A stretch of DNA of 64,000 bases from NCBI GenBank assembly GCA_050742975.1, contig JBOGDQ010000077.1, positions 8,860 to 72,859 of the forward strand, in the 5' to 3' direction. Position 1 is the stretch's first letter. The number at the start of each line of letters is the position of its first letter. The notes beneath the pieces were generated by a model. It was not told the DNA's origin, did no database searches, and saw only the letters and a program-made list of their open reading frames with translations. The stretch is from JBDTGE01 sp050742975. GTDB lineage: Bacteria; Actinomycetota; Actinomycetes; Mycobacteriales; Jatrophihabitantaceae. Made by a program: the position numbers and the translations under genes. Below, piece by piece: positions 1-7,697 of this stretch.

Positions 1-77
1 TCATGCCAGCAATGTACAAGCTGTGAACGCCATGGTCGGGCAGTCGGCCGGGGCTGTGGACGACCTGTTCGCCGGGG

Positions 78-746
78 TCAGCGCTCGGGGGCCGCCGGCT
101 GCGCGTCCGCCTCGGCGAAGGCGGCGGCCTCGGCCCGCTCGCTGCGTCGCTTGCGCAGGTGCAGCGCCGCGTAGCCGGCGATGGCGACGGCCAGGAGCGC
201 CAGGGGCGCCCAGGTGAGCGTCTCACCGACCACGCCCAGTGCGGAGGCGAACGCGTAGCCGAGCAGCACGCAGCCGGGCGCCCAGATCAACCCGCCGACC
301 GCGTTCCAGAGCAAGAAGGTGCGGTAGCGCATCCCGCTCATCCCGGCCATCGACGGCATCAGCGCGCGCAGCACCGCGGTCAGCCGGCCGAGCAGCACCG
401 CCTTGCCGCCGTGGCGGTGCAGGAACCCGTCGACCTTGGCCCAGCGGTGCTCGCCCACCCAGTTGCCCAGCGGCGAGCGTCGAAGCGGCGGGCCGAACTT
501 CTTGCCGAACTCGTACCCGACCGAGTCGCCGGCGATCGCGCAGACGACGGCGATGATCATCATGACCCAGAGGTTCAGGGCCCCGTACTTGGCGTTGCAG
601 AACACGCCTGCGACAAGCAGGGCAGTCTCGCCCGGCAGCACCATCCCGACGAGGATGGCCGCCTCGGCGAAGCACAGGCTGCCGGCGACCAGGTAGAGCC
701 AGAGCCCGACCGAGTCGCCGATGCTTCGCATGACGTGCTCGAACAT
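78..746 (-). CDS. DedA family membrane protein
   Basis: This 222-residue polytopic membrane protein belongs to the DedA/SNARE-associated family, which is linked to membrane lipid homeostasis and proposed to include lipid flippases. The N-terminal hydrophobic segment ends in the family-typical acidic stretch around ...GMVLPGETALL, followed by the GDSVGYEFGKKFG region and the ...GRLTAVLRALMPSMAGM segment. A short basic and Ala-rich tail closes the protein. I chose the internal ATG at 746 because a CACTAT hexamer lies 6 nt upstream, the leaderless pattern used by many genes here, and the longer upstream frame adds only a basic non-family extension. It is divergent from the glycosylase gene. The substrate is unknown. 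Confidence 0.85.
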   Translation of the reverse strand: MFEHVMRSIGDSVGLWLYLVAGSLCFAEAAILVGMVLPGETALLVAGVFCNAKYGALNLWVMMIIAVVCAIAGDSVGYEFGKKFGPPLRRSPLGNWVGEHRWAKVDGFLHRHGGKAVLLGRLTAVLRALMPSMAGMSGMRYRTFLLWNAVGGLIWAPGCVLLGYAFASALGVVGETLTWAPLALLAVAIAGYAALHLRKRRSERAEAAAFAEADAQPAAPER

Positions 747-796
747 TGTCAAATAGTGCCACGTCCGCCGGAACGGCCGGTGTCGGCAGCGCACCA

Positions 797-824
797 TAGA
801 GTGCGCGTCATGGAGCGACGATGA
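797..824 (+). promoter_or_regulatory. Leaderless promoter with 4-codon upstream ORF (MERR) overlapping the next start
   Basis: A TAGAGT hexamer (797-802) is followed 7 nt later by ATG at 810, which opens a 4-codon frame (M-E-R-R). Its TGA (822-824) overlaps the glycosylase ATG (821-823) as ATGA. The sequence shows the arrangement; a leaderless transcript and translational coupling are inferred. The same architecture occurs before the gene at 53857. Confidence 0.45.
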
Positions 825-2047
825 CCGCGCCGCCGCGGCTCACGGCCGGCCAGGCCCGCCGGATCGCCCTTGCCGCACAAGGGTTTGCCGATCCGCGCCC
901 GAGCGGCCGGGTCGATGCACGCCACCTGCGCAGGGTCCTCGATCGCATCGCAGTCCTGCAGCTCGACTCGGTGAACGTCTTCTGTCGCACGCACTACATG
1001 CCGCTGTTCTCGCGGCTCGGCCCGTACCCGCGTCCGCTACTGGACAAGCTGACCGCGCATACAGCCGGCCCGATCCGTCGCGAGCTGTTCGAGTACTGGG
1101 CGCACGAGGCGTCGCTGGTCCCGGTCGAGACGCAGCCACTGCTGCGCTGGCGCATGGCCCGGGCCCACCTGGAGGCGTGGGGCGGCGTGCGCCGGCTGGT
1201 GCGCGAGAAACCCGACCTGATCGACGAGGTTCGCTCACTGGTCAGCTCGAGCGGGCCGATCCGGGCCGGGGAGACGGGCACACCGCGCCCGGCGAGGCGT
1301 CCGGGCGAGATGTGGAACTGGCACGACGGCAAGGTCGCGCTGGAGTACCTGTTCTGGTCCGGGCAGGTGACCGCGGCCCGGCGGATCAATTTCGAGCGGC
1401 TCTACGACCTGCCCGAGCGGGTACTGCCGGCCGAGGTGATCGCGACGCCGACGCCGTCGGTCGAAGACGCCCAGCGCGAGCTCCTCCGCATCTCCGCGCG
1501 CGCGTACGGCGTCGCGACAGAGCCCGATCTGCGTGACTACTTCCGGCTGCCGCACGCTGCGTCCAAGGCGCGTGTCGCCGAGCTGGTCGAATCGGGGGAG
1601 TTGCTGCCGATCACGGTCGACGGCTGGCGGGCGCCCGCGTACCTCTGGCCGGAAGCGCGGCGGCCACGACGGGTGAGCGCGCGCGCCCTGCTGTCGCCGT
1701 TCGACTCGCTGATCTGGTTCCGGGACCGCGCCGAGCGGCTGTTCGACTTCCGCTACCGCATCGAGATCTACACGCCACCGCCGAGACGGCTCCACGGCTA
1801 CTACGTCCTGCCGTTCCTGCTGGGTGAAGCACTGGTCGCCAGGGTGGACCTGAAGTCCGACCGGCAGGCCGGCGTGCTGCGCGTGCAGGCCGCGTACCTC
1901 GAGGACGGCTGCGATCCCTACTACGTCGCCGGCGAGCTGGCCGAGGAGCTGGCGATCACCGCGAGCTGGCTCGGCCTGGACGGGGTGCAGGTCATGCCTC
2001 GCGGCGATCTCGCTCCGGATCTGGCCAAGGCGCTCGCCCGGAGCTAG
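821..2047 (+). CDS. YcaQ/AlkX-type DNA glycosylase (HTH_42 winged-helix family)
   Basis: This 408-residue protein belongs to the winged-helix DNA glycosylase family (HTH_42) that includes E. coli YcaQ (AlkX) and Streptomyces AlkZ, enzymes that unhook interstrand crosslinks or remove bulky alkylated bases. The catalytic-loop motif Q47-L48-D49 (in AVLQLDSVNV) is the Gln-x-Asp form typical of the AlkX branch rather than the Gln-x-Gln of AlkZ. Conserved FEYWAHEASL (about 91-100) and the C-terminal RLHGYYVLPFLLGEALVARVD region follow, and length is typical. The start overlaps a tiny upstream ORF. Gene-neighbour evidence for a biosynthetic cluster is absent, so a housekeeping repair role is more likely than self-resistance. 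Confidence 0.85.
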   Translation: MTAPPRLTAGQARRIALAAQGFADPRPSGRVDARHLRRVLDRIAVLQLDSVNVFCRTHYMPLFSRLGPYPRPLLDKLTAHTAGPIRRELFEYWAHEASLVPVETQPLLRWRMARAHLEAWGGVRRLVREKPDLIDEVRSLVSSSGPIRAGETGTPRPARRPGEMWNWHDGKVALEYLFWSGQVTAARRINFERLYDLPERVLPAEVIATPTPSVEDAQRELLRISARAYGVATEPDLRDYFRLPHAASKARVAELVESGELLPITVDGWRAPAYLWPEARRPRRVSARALLSPFDSLIWFRDRAERLFDFRYRIEIYTPPPRRLHGYYVLPFLLGEALVARVDLKSDRQAGVLRVQAAYLEDGCDPYYVAGELAEELAITASWLGLDGVQVMPRGDLAPDLAKALARS

Positions 2048-2056
2048 TACGTTGCT

Positions 2057-2074
2057 GCTTACGATATCGTAAGC
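2057..2074. promoter_or_regulatory. 18-bp perfect palindrome, probable MarR operator on the promoter
   Basis: GCTTACGATATCGTAAGC is a perfect 18-bp palindrome ending 2 nt before the marR ATG. It contains a TATCGT hexamer (2065-2070) exactly 6 nt from the start codon, so operator, -10 element and start are stacked. A MarR dimer bound here would block transcription of the regulator and of the translationally coupled ABC exporter. Autoregulation is inferred from family behaviour. Confidence 0.7.
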
Positions 2075-2076
2075 GG

Positions 2077-2538
2077 ATGCGTACTACTTCCGTGGCGCTG
2101 AAGCGTGACGCCAAGCTGGTGCGGCAGGCGGCGACCGGACTCGCAGCGCGTGCTCGCGCCGAGCGCGGTGGGGTGCTGAGCCTGAACCAGACGGCTGTGC
2201 TGGGCCGCCTCGCGACGCGCGGAGCGATGACGCCGGGGGAGATGGCGGGCCAGTTGCGCAGCCAACCGCAGTCGCTCACCCGCACGTTCGCCTCGCTCGA
2301 AGCCGAGGGGTACGCTCGCCGCACGCCGGACCCGACCGACGGGCGCCAGTACCTGCTGACGATCACGCCGGCAGGATCTCGCGCGGTCAGGGACGAGATG
2401 GCGCCGCGTGATGCCTGGCTGGCCCGCGCTATGGGCGACATCCTGACCCCGGACGAGCGGGCCCTGCTGGTGCATGCCAGCGAGCTGATGCTGCGGCTCA
2501 CCGAGTTCGAGCCCGGGGGCGCGGTGGTGGAGCGATGA
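2077..2538 (+). CDS. MarR family transcriptional regulator
   Basis: This 153-residue protein has the MarR winged helix-turn-helix: the recognition region MTPGEMAGQLRSQPQSLTRT (about 51-70) followed by the beta-wing EAEGYARRTPDPTDGRQYLL with the conserved DxR motif (DPTDGR). N- and C-terminal helices would form the dimer interface. The ATG at 2077 lies directly after an 18-bp palindrome, suggesting a leaderless, self-repressed transcript. Its stop overlaps the ATG of the ABC exporter by 4 nt, so the two are translationally coupled. The regulator probably controls drug or metabolite export; the ligand cannot be read from sequence. Confidence 0.88.
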   Translation: MRTTSVALKRDAKLVRQAATGLAARARAERGGVLSLNQTAVLGRLATRGAMTPGEMAGQLRSQPQSLTRTFASLEAEGYARRTPDPTDGRQYLLTITPAGSRAVRDEMAPRDAWLARAMGDILTPDERALLVHASELMLRLTEFEPGGAVVER

Positions 2539-4319
2539 CGGCAACGGCCGCTACGGTGACCGCCGAACTGCAGGCGGACTCGGCCGACTCGGTGCCACTG
2601 CGCCGGATAGCCGGACTGTTCGGTCCGTACCGGTGGTCGGTCGCTGCGCTGGTCGGCGTGGCCGCGCTGCAGGCATTGACCAACGTCGCGTCACCGTTCC
2701 TGCTTCGCGCGATCATCGACGACGCCCTGCCCGAGCGCAGCGCGTCGCTGGTCAGCTGGCTCGCCGCCGGCATGCTGCTCGCCGCGGCTACGACGGCGCT
2801 GCTCGGCGTCGTCACGACCTGGCTGTCGAACCTGATCGGGCAGCGCGTGCTGCACGATCTGCGGGTCGCGGTCTACTCGCACCTGCAGCGGATGTCGTTG
2901 CGCTTCTTCACCCGGACGCGGGCCGGTGAGCTCCAGTCCCGGATCGCCAACGACGTCGGGGGAATCGACAACGTCGTCGCCAACACCGCCACGTCGATCG
3001 TGCAGAACGTCTTCGCCGGCCTGTCGGTCGCGATCGCGGCCCTGTTCATGGAATGGAAGCTCGCCTGCGTGTGCCTGGTGGTCATCCCGTTGTTCCTGCT
3101 GTTCGCCCTGCGGCTCGGGCGCCGCCGACGAGCCATCGCCCGTGGCCGGCAGAAGCGGTTGGCCGGGATCACCGGCCTGGTCGAGGAGTCGCTGTCCGTC
3201 GCCGGGGTGCTGCTCACCAAGACGCTGGGCCGCCAGCGCACTCTGACGACGCGCTTCGAGGAGGAGTCGCGGGAACTCTCGAACACCGAGATGCGCGCCG
3301 CGATGAGCGGTAGGTGGATCACGTCCTCGCGCCGGGCGAGCCTGACCATGATCCCGGCGATCGTGTACTGGATCGCCGGCCTCGCGCTCGCACACGGAGC
3401 CGCGCCGATCACGATCGGCACCGCGGTCGCATTCACCAGCATGCTCAACCGGCTGGTCCTTCCCGCGACCGCGCTGCAGAACATCGGTGTGCAGCTCTCG
3501 ACCTCGGTCGCGCTGTTCGTGCGGATCTTCGAGATGCTCGACCTGCCCGTCGACATCGACCAATCACCCGATGCGATAAGGCTGTCCGAGGTGCGTGGCG
3601 ATGTGTGCCTGGACAAGGTGAGCTTTCGCTACGACGCCGACGCGGGGTGGACGCTGCGTGACATCGAGTTGGTCGTCCCGGCCGGTACGACCACGGCGAT
3701 CGTCGGCGAGACCGGTGCGGGCAAGACCACCCTGGCCTACCTCGTCGCGCGGCTCTACGACGCCGACTCCGGTGCGGTGCGCATCGACGGGGTGGACGTG
3801 CGGCGGCTCGCCCTGGACACCGTGTCGGACGCGACCGGGCTCGTCGCGCAGGACACCTACCTGTTCCACGACACCGTCGCCGCCAACCTTCGCTTCGCCG
3901 CGCCCGAAGCGAGCGATGACGAGCTGATCGCGGCGGCTCGGGCTGCGCGCATCCACGAGCTGATCGCGGCCCTGCCCGAGGGGTACGACACCGTTGTCGG
4001 GGCACGCGGCTACCGGTTCTCCGGTGGCGAGCGTCAGCGGCTGGCGATCGCCCGGATGCTGCTGCGCAACCCGCGCGTGCTCATGCTCGACGAGGCGACG
4101 AGCGCGCTGGACAACGAGACCGAGCGTGCCGTGCAGGCTGCGCTTGACGAGCTGGCGAAGGGTCGCACGACCATCGCGATCGCGCACCGGTTGTCGACGG
4201 TCCAGGGGGCCGACCAGATCGTGGTGCTGCACCGCGGCCGGATCGTCGAACGGGGCACCCACGCGGAGTTGCTGGCCCGCGGTGGGCGCTACGCGAGCCT
4301 GGCCGGCGAGCTCGTCTGA
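2535..4319 (+). CDS. ABC exporter, fused membrane and ATPase domains
   Basis: This is a 594-residue half-transporter of the MsbA/LmrA type: one six-helix ABC_membrane domain (about 20-320) followed by a nucleotide-binding domain. Visible motifs are Walker A GETGAGKTT (about 393-401), the signature FSGGERQR (about 495-502), Walker B VLMLDEATSAL (about 515-525) and the H-loop AIAHRLSTV. All catalytic residues are present, so it should be active as a homodimer exporting a hydrophobic compound or lipid. It starts in an ATGA overlap with marR, which makes an inducible export function under that regulator likely. The substrate is unknown. Confidence 0.9.
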   Translation: MTATAATVTAELQADSADSVPLRRIAGLFGPYRWSVAALVGVAALQALTNVASPFLLRAIIDDALPERSASLVSWLAAGMLLAAATTALLGVVTTWLSNLIGQRVLHDLRVAVYSHLQRMSLRFFTRTRAGELQSRIANDVGGIDNVVANTATSIVQNVFAGLSVAIAALFMEWKLACVCLVVIPLFLLFALRLGRRRRAIARGRQKRLAGITGLVEESLSVAGVLLTKTLGRQRTLTTRFEEESRELSNTEMRAAMSGRWITSSRRASLTMIPAIVYWIAGLALAHGAAPITIGTAVAFTSMLNRLVLPATALQNIGVQLSTSVALFVRIFEMLDLPVDIDQSPDAIRLSEVRGDVCLDKVSFRYDADAGWTLRDIELVVPAGTTTAIVGETGAGKTTLAYLVARLYDADSGAVRIDGVDVRRLALDTVSDATGLVAQDTYLFHDTVAANLRFAAPEASDDELIAAARAARIHELIAALPEGYDTVVGARGYRFSGGERQRLAIARMLLRNPRVLMLDEATSALDNETERAVQAALDELAKGRTTIAIAHRLSTVQGADQIVVLHRGRIVERGTHAELLARGGRYASLAGELV

Positions 4320-4323
4320 TCGG

Positions 4324-5130
4324 TCAGGACGCGCGGAACAGGTGGATGTCGCCGCTGCCGGTCCGCGCGCGCACCGAGATCGGCTCGCCCTTGCTCATCG
4401 GCACGTCATCGATGGGCAGCTCGGAGTTCACCCGACCGGACCCGGTGTGCAGGTCGAGCCGCGCGGGCCGGCCTGCGGGCAGCCCGATGTTCATCGGTCC
4501 CGAGCCGCTGGCCAGGTCCACGTCCCCGTGCACCGCGTTCAGGGTGAACGTCCCCGACCCGGCCCGGCTGCGCACCCGCCCGCCGACCGAGCGCACCAGC
4601 AGTTCGCCGCTGCCGCACCCGGCACTGAGCGAGCCCTCGATGCGTCCGAACTGCGCCTTGCCGGAGCCGGAGCGCGCCTCGACCGAGCCGTCGACCTGGA
4701 CGATCTTGCACTTGCCGCTGCCGTAGCGCAGCCGCAGGTCGCCGGCGATGTGCTCGGCACCGATGTCCGCGGCGCCGGCCGCGATGTCCGCCCCGCCCAC
4801 CTCGCCGCGGATGATCACGTCCGCCGAGAAGGTGCTGGCCTTGACGGGAGTGCCGGTGGGTACGCGCACCACGACGTCGACCGCGTCGCGGCTGCGGTTG
4901 CCGAAGAACGGCAGGTCGAAGACGCCACCCTCGCGCGGGGCGGTGACCACCAGCGTGCGCCCACGCAGCTCCACGACCACGCGGTCCAGGATGTCCGAGT
5001 CGGAGTGGCGGGCGGTGAGCTGGACGGATGCCTCGCTCAGCCCGTCCTGGGCGTCGATCGTCAGCGAGCCGCGGCACAGGCGGGCCTGCAGGTCGATCGG
5101 GCCGTTCACGGGGAAGGTCTGGGTGCTCAT
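4324..5130 (-). CDS. DUF4097 family beta-helix-like protein
   Basis: This 268-residue protein consists of a repetitive beta-solenoid of the DUF4097 (adhesin-like) type. Recurrent GSG turns mark successive coils (YGSGKCKI, SGSGKAQF, CGSGELLV, AGSGTFTL, SGSGPMNI, TGSGRVNS, TGSGDIHL). There is no signal peptide or membrane segment, so it is probably cytoplasmic. It lies 26 nt downstream of a ribbon-helix-helix regulator on the same strand, a pairing seen in other actinobacteria. The molecular function of the family is unknown. It converges with the ABC exporter gene. Confidence 0.8.
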   Translation of the reverse strand: MSTQTFPVNGPIDLQARLCRGSLTIDAQDGLSEASVQLTARHSDSDILDRVVVELRGRTLVVTAPREGGVFDLPFFGNRSRDAVDVVVRVPTGTPVKASTFSADVIIRGEVGGADIAAGAADIGAEHIAGDLRLRYGSGKCKIVQVDGSVEARSGSGKAQFGRIEGSLSAGCGSGELLVRSVGGRVRSRAGSGTFTLNAVHGDVDLASGSGPMNIGLPAGRPARLDLHTGSGRVNSELPIDDVPMSKGEPISVRARTGSGDIHLFRAS

Positions 5131-5156
5131 CTGTTTCTCCTGACGGAAGCGGGGTC

Positions 5157-5687
5157 TCAGCCGTTGATCCAGCCGGACACGTGATGGGAGTTGGGGTTGC
5201 GCCGGGTGCCCTGACCGCCACGGCCGGGTGCGAAGCTGCCGGGGCGATCGCCGCCGAAGCCCGGCCAGCTGGTGCTCAGCGCGCCAGTCGCGGCACGGAC
5301 CAGCCAGGTGTTGACCGAGATGCCGTCACGCCCGGCGGCTTCGTCGATGTCGGACTTGAGCGACTCGGACATGCGCAGCGAGATGCGCGCGCTCGTGTCA
5401 CCGTCGTCTGGTCGGCTGGCCGCCGGTTCGGGCTCCCTGTTCGTGACCTCCACGCGCACGTCGTCGCCGTCCAGCCGCACCGACACCGACGGCGCGGACG
5501 GCGAGTCGAGCAGGGCCGCGGTGATCTCGTCGGCCGCCTCGCTGAGCGCGGCGAGGATGGCGAGCCGGACCGCCGGGGCCGATGCCGCGGTGAGCGTCGA
5601 GGCGATCTGCTGGGCCCGTTCGTCCCCGAGGGCGGCGGTAGCGATCAGCTGCTCGTGCACTTGTCGGGTGTAGTCGTCGAGATGCAT
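5157..5687 (-). CDS. Ribbon-helix-helix (Arc/HicB-like) DNA-binding protein
   Basis: This 176-residue protein has a helical N-terminal half of unknown role and a ribbon-helix-helix segment at about residues 99-135 (ARISLRMSESLKSDIDEAA, then SVNTWLVRA). That pattern matches the antitoxin-like HicB/Arc family: a beta strand that contacts DNA, then two helices for dimerisation. The C-terminal tail is Gly/Arg-rich. A 21-bp inverted repeat overlaps the start codon, so autoregulation is likely. The downstream partner is the DUF4097 gene rather than a recognisable toxin, so calling this pair a toxin-antitoxin system would not be supported. Confidence 0.78.
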   Translation of the reverse strand: MHLDDYTRQVHEQLIATAALGDERAQQIASTLTAASAPAVRLAILAALSEAADEITAALLDSPSAPSVSVRLDGDDVRVEVTNREPEPAASRPDDGDTSARISLRMSESLKSDIDEAAGRDGISVNTWLVRAATGALSTSWPGFGGDRPGSFAPGRGGQGTRRNPNSHHVSGWING

Positions 5688-5706
5688 GATGTCATCATGA
5701 CATCAT
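5686..5706. promoter_or_regulatory. 21-bp inverted repeat, probable RHH operator
   Basis: Two perfect 9-bp arms (ATGATGTCA and TGACATCAT) flank a 3-bp centre, TCA. The left arm overlaps the first two bases of the RHH gene's start codon (minus strand), and a CATGAT hexamer inside it lies 6 nt from that start. The geometry suits a tetrameric RHH protein repressing its own leaderless promoter. The site also lies about 115 bp upstream of thyX. Binding is inferred. Confidence 0.65.
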
Positions 5707-5822
5707 TCCTGGCGCCACCGCAACGTCTGCTCGGTGTCAGGCTGCTTCGAGCGACGCCCTGCCCGGTCGATAGGGTGACCGCGCCGGTCGCGCCCGAACC
5801 GGTCGATCCCGTGGAGGAGCCG

Positions 5823-6575
5823 GTGGCCGGACCCGCACAGCTACGCGTACAGCCGATCGCGTGGACCCAGTTCGCGCCGCCGGCGGACGTCGAGTGGTCC
5901 ACCGACGCCGACGGTGGGCAGGCGCTCGCGGAGTTCGCCGGGCGGGCTTGCTATCAGTCCTGGGACAAGCCGAATCCCGCCACGGCGACCAACGCCGGCT
6001 ACCTGCGGCACATCCTCGAGGTCGGCCACCTTTCCGTGCTGGAGCACGGCACCGTGACGTTCTACCTGACCGGTGTGTCCCGCTCGCTCACCCACGAGCT
6101 GATCCGGCACCGGCACTTCAGCTACTCGCAGCTGTCCCAGCGGTACGTGCCCGAGCGGTCGGGTTCGATGGCCGAGCCCGACGTGATCGCCGAGGATCCC
6201 GAGCTGCACGCGCGTTTCGTGGACGCGACCGAGTCCTCGGTGCGCGCCTACCGTGACCTGCTGTCCGGGCTCGAGGCCAAGTTCGCCGACTCGCCGGACG
6301 CGACGCTGCGCCGCAAGCAGGCCCGCCAGGCCGCGCGGTCGGTGCTGCCGAACGCGACCGAGACGCGAATCGTCGTCACGGGCAACTACCGCGCCTGGCG
6401 GCACTTCGTCGCGATGCGGGCATCCGAGCACGCCGACGTCGAGATCCGCGCGCTGGCCGTCGCCTGCCTTCGCGAGCTGCAGCAGCTCGCGCCGAACGTC
6501 TTCGCCGACTTCGAGATCACCGTGCTGCCCGACGGGACCGAGGTGGCCTCCAGCCCGTTCGTCAGCGAGGGGTAG
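5823..6575 (+). CDS. thyX: Flavin-dependent thymidylate synthase ThyX
   Basis: ThyX makes dTMP from dUMP using FAD, NADPH and methylene-tetrahydrofolate. The 250-residue product is close to mycobacterial ThyX in length and sequence. The signature RHRHFSYSQLSQRY (about 95-108) carries the RHRx7S FAD/dUMP-binding motif, and NATETRIVVTGNYRAWRHF matches the C-terminal active-site region. I chose GTG 5823 because a GGAGGAG Shine-Dalgarno sequence (5813-5819) precedes it and the protein then begins like the mycobacterial one (AGPAQLRVQ). A TAGGGT hexamer at 5771-5776 would give a leader of about 40 nt. dapA follows directly, as in mycobacteria. Confidence 0.95.
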   Translation: MAGPAQLRVQPIAWTQFAPPADVEWSTDADGGQALAEFAGRACYQSWDKPNPATATNAGYLRHILEVGHLSVLEHGTVTFYLTGVSRSLTHELIRHRHFSYSQLSQRYVPERSGSMAEPDVIAEDPELHARFVDATESSVRAYRDLLSGLEAKFADSPDATLRRKQARQAARSVLPNATETRIVVTGNYRAWRHFVAMRASEHADVEIRALAVACLRELQQLAPNVFADFEITVLPDGTEVASSPFVSEG

Positions 6576-6586
6576 CCGCGACGCGG

Positions 6587-6592
6587 TATTTT
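6587..6592 (+). promoter_or_regulatory. -10 element of a leaderless dapA promoter
   Basis: TATTTT lies 6 nt before the dapA ATG, which places the predicted transcription start on the A of the start codon. No Shine-Dalgarno sequence is present upstream. Confidence 0.55.
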
Positions 6593-6598
6593 TGGCAC

Positions 6599-7495
6599 AT
6601 GCCCGCAACCGCCGACCCCCGTCGCCCGTTCGGCCGGCTGCTCACCGCGATGGTGACGGCGTTCGACGTCAGCGGCGCGCTCGATCTCGCCAAGGCCGCC
6701 GAGCTGGCCACTCATCTGGTCGACGATCTGGGCAACGACGGCCTGGTCATCAGCGGAACGACCGGTGAGTCGCCGACGACGACCGACGCGGAGAAGTCCG
6801 ACCTGGTCCGCGCAGTGGTGGATGCGGTGGGCGATCGCGCACACGTGCTCGCGGGCGTCGGGACCTTCGACACGGTGCACACCATCCAGCTGGCCGAGCA
6901 GGCCGCGAAGTCCGGTGCGCACGCCCTGCTCGTGGTCACGCCGTACTACTCGCGGCCACCGCAGGCTGGCGTGCTGGCGCACTTTCGCGCCGTCGCCGAT
7001 TCGAGCGAGCTGCCGATCATCGTCTACGACATCCCGCACCGCACCGGGACCGCCATCGCGACCGAGACGATGCTGCGGCTGGCCGAGCACGAGCGGATCG
7101 TCGCGGTGAAGGACGCGAAGGGCGAGCTGCCCGCCTCCTCGCGGGTGCTCGCGGAGACCGACCTCGCGTACTACAGCGGCGACGACGCGATGACGCTACC
7201 TCTGCTCGCGGTCGGGGCGGTCGGCGTGGTCGGCACGTCCACCCACTTCTCGGGCGTCGGGATGAAGGCGCTTATCCAGGCATTCGAGCGCGGCGATGTC
7301 GCCGAGGCGCTGCGCCTGCACCAGCAGCTGCTGCCGATCTTCACCGGTGTCTTCCGCACCCAGGGGACGATCCTGGTGAAGGCGGGGTTGCGCGATCGCG
7401 GCCTGGACGTCGGTCCGGTGCGGCTGCCGCTCGTCGACGCTACGGAGCACGAGCTGAGCCACCTGCGCCAGGATCTGGCCGCCGCCGGACTCTGA
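6599..7495 (+). CDS. dapA: 4-hydroxy-tetrahydrodipicolinate synthase
   Basis: DapA condenses pyruvate with aspartate semialdehyde in the first committed step to diaminopimelate and lysine. The 298-residue TIM barrel has the conserved GTTGESPT loop (about 53-60), the proton-relay tyrosine in VYDIPHRTG (about Y142) and the Schiff-base lysine in AVKDAKG (about K171). There is no Shine-Dalgarno sequence; translation is probably leaderless. dapF lies 24 kb downstream in the same window. In mycobacteria and Streptomyces the next gene is RNase J (rnj); here it is missing and the interval to ftsK holds two palindromic repeats. Confidence 0.95.
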   Translation: MPATADPRRPFGRLLTAMVTAFDVSGALDLAKAAELATHLVDDLGNDGLVISGTTGESPTTTDAEKSDLVRAVVDAVGDRAHVLAGVGTFDTVHTIQLAEQAAKSGAHALLVVTPYYSRPPQAGVLAHFRAVADSSELPIIVYDIPHRTGTAIATETMLRLAEHERIVAVKDAKGELPASSRVLAETDLAYYSGDDAMTLPLLAVGAVGVVGTSTHFSGVGMKALIQAFERGDVAEALRLHQQLLPIFTGVFRTQGTILVKAGLRDRGLDVGPVRLPLVDATEHELSHLRQDLAAAGL

Positions 7496-7510
7496 TCCGG
7501 CGCATGGGTG

Positions 7511-7558
7511 GATCTTCCTGCGCGGGGTAGCCCCGGCGACAGCAGGCGCAGGAAGATC
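7511..7558. repeat. 48-bp palindromic repeat, copy 1
   Basis: Perfect 13-bp inverted arms, GATCTTCCTGCGC and GCGCAGGAAGATC, enclose a 22-bp centre containing GGTAGCCCC and a GAC-GCAG segment. Copy 2 follows 25 bp later and copy 3 is at 20699. There is no T-tract, so it does not look like an ordinary terminator. Confidence 0.85.
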
Positions 7559-7583
7559 GCGGGCCGCATCTGGTGCTTGCGTG

Positions 7584-7631
7584 GATCTTCCTGCGCAAGG
7601 TAGCCCCCGTGACGGCAGGCGCAGGAAGATC
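7584..7631. repeat. 48-bp palindromic repeat, copy 2
   Basis: The arms are identical to copy 1 and the centre is again 22 bp, sharing GGTAGCCCC and GACGGCAG. Both copies sit in the dapA-ftsK interval in the same orientation. The flanks (GTG before, GCGGGC after) are also shared, which suggests duplication of a slightly longer unit. Confidence 0.85.
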
Positions 7632-7685
7632 GCGGGCGCCGATCGACACCGCCTGCGCCTCCCCGATAACCGTCGAGTCCAGGGT

Positions 7686-7691
7686 TAGTGT
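7686..7691 (+). promoter_or_regulatory. -10 element of a leaderless ftsK promoter
   Basis: TAGTGT lies exactly 6 nt upstream of the ftsK GTG (7698), with no Shine-Dalgarno sequence between them. Confidence 0.5.
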
Positions 7692-7697
7692 TGGCGG

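Noticed and set aside
821..2047. AlkZ-type self-resistance glycosylase marking a biosynthetic cluster
   Set aside because: The catalytic motif is Q-x-D (AlkX type) and no biosynthetic genes surround it.
5157..5687. Classical HicAB or other toxin-antitoxin pair
   Set aside because: Only the RHH protein is present; the neighbour is DUF4097, with no toxin motif.
7511..7631. Two close palindromic repeats as a possible CRISPR array
   Set aside because: Only two copies stand together, the repeats vary in their centres, the interval is not spacer-like and no cas genes are present.
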